From the IMG/VR virus record IMGVR_UViG_3300044293_000677, positions 1-25,102 of that record: 25,102 nucleotides of DNA. One strand, written 5' to 3'. The first letter of the stretch is position 1. The number at the start of each line of letters is the position of its first letter. Of the stretch, positions 24,896 to 25,102 are shown piece by piece. The position numbers were made by a program, and so were the translations under genes. The stretch is from a virus. Under the pieces are notes generated by a model. That model had not been told where the DNA came from. It made no database searches and was given only the letters and a program-made list of their open reading frames with translations.

Positions 24896-25102
24896 ATAAA
24901 TTTTTAAGATGTTTTAAAATTTTATCTGGGTCTTGACCAGATTTAACTAACAATTTAGGAACAAAATCGCTAAAACATTTTTTTGTATCTTCGTAAAACC
25001 AAGGTTTAAGAGGACCATGAAAATGCAGAATTGATATATGATTTAAATTCTCCGTGGTCACTTCACTAGATACTGTATTATATTTTTCAGGAAGAAAAAA
25101 TA
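24879..25102 (-). CDS. GT8-like glycosyltransferase, C-terminal end (partial)
   Basis: The frame is open to the right edge of the window; GTG 25061 is inside the gene, not its start. The visible end reads LPEKYN, then ILHFHGPLKPW, matching the LP-x2-YN and H-x2-G-x2-KPW signatures of GT8 (glycogenin/LgtC-type) enzymes, in which the His and KPW line the metal and nucleotide-sugar site. About 45 residues follow, ending in a basic helix. LgtC-type enzymes add galactose or glucose to LPS. It is the first visible gene of the minus-strand operon, so the promoter lies beyond the window. Confidence 0.8.
   Translation of the reverse strand, partial: FFLPEKYNTVSSEVTTENLNHISILHFHGPLKPWFYEDTKKCFSDFVPKLLVKSGQDPDKILKHLKNLYEKYR

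Noticed and set aside
25059-25061. GTG at 25061 as the start of a small 60-residue gene
   Set aside because: The frame continues open to the window edge and upstream residues include the GT8 LP-x2-YN motif, so it is the end of a larger gene.
20605-25102. Minus-strand glycan/radical SAM cluster as host DNA from a misassembly
   Set aside because: It is AT-rich with overlapping genes like the adjacent phage unit and continues directly from it with a 12-base overlap; no junction signal is seen, though read coverage would be the real test.

Overview
The window is part of a tailed-phage genome, most likely a marine myovirus distantly related to T4. The evidence is a compact block of T4-type virion genes: homologues of neck protein gp13, head-completion nuclease gp4, prohead protease gp21, scaffold gp22 and major capsid protein gp23. 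It is almost fully coding, AT-rich (gp23 excepted), and most neighbouring genes overlap by a few bases. The host cannot be told from the sequence. No tRNA, CRISPR array, transposase or integrase was seen, and no stretch over 300 bases lacks a gene.

Bases 1-14014, plus strand: a train of large virion-surface or tail-fibre genes. It starts with the 3' end of a gene ending in a Thr-Pro repeat. Next comes a 1607-residue protein joining a propeptide-bearing subtilisin protease, two copies of a cupredoxin-like domain separated by a Thr-Pro linker, a lectin-like domain and an FG-GAP-like propeller. After it come a PKD-like protein, a LamG/propeller protein, an NHL-like propeller protein and a paralogous fibre pair (short and long). 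Three of these proteins end in the same roughly 50-residue Gly-rich module, which I do not recognise from any named family.

Bases 14011-19020, plus strand: neck and head morphogenesis, in the order gp13, gp4, gp21, a small prohead-core-like gene, gp22, gp23. gp23 is markedly richer in G+C than its neighbours and carries a clear gp21 cleavage site. A strong rho-independent terminator follows it.

Bases 19093-20616, plus strand: directly after the terminator there is a sigma70-like promoter and two genes, a very short DegT/DnrJ-type aminotransferase and a GT-B glycosyltransferase. This layout looks like a moron (an independently transcribed accessory unit).

Bases 20605-25102, minus strand, converging on the moron: a tightly overlapping operon read from the right edge. 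Its order is the C-terminus of a GT8-like glycosyltransferase, a GT-B glycosyltransferase, a GT-A glycosyltransferase, then three consecutive radical SAM enzymes with SPASM/twitch-like C-termini. Together with the aminotransferase unit this suggests a phage-encoded pathway that makes and transfers an unusual sugar or other small modification, on the host envelope or on the phage's own fibres. That purpose is inference. The triple radical SAM/glycosyltransferase cassette and the shared C-terminal fibre module are the two most interesting things here.
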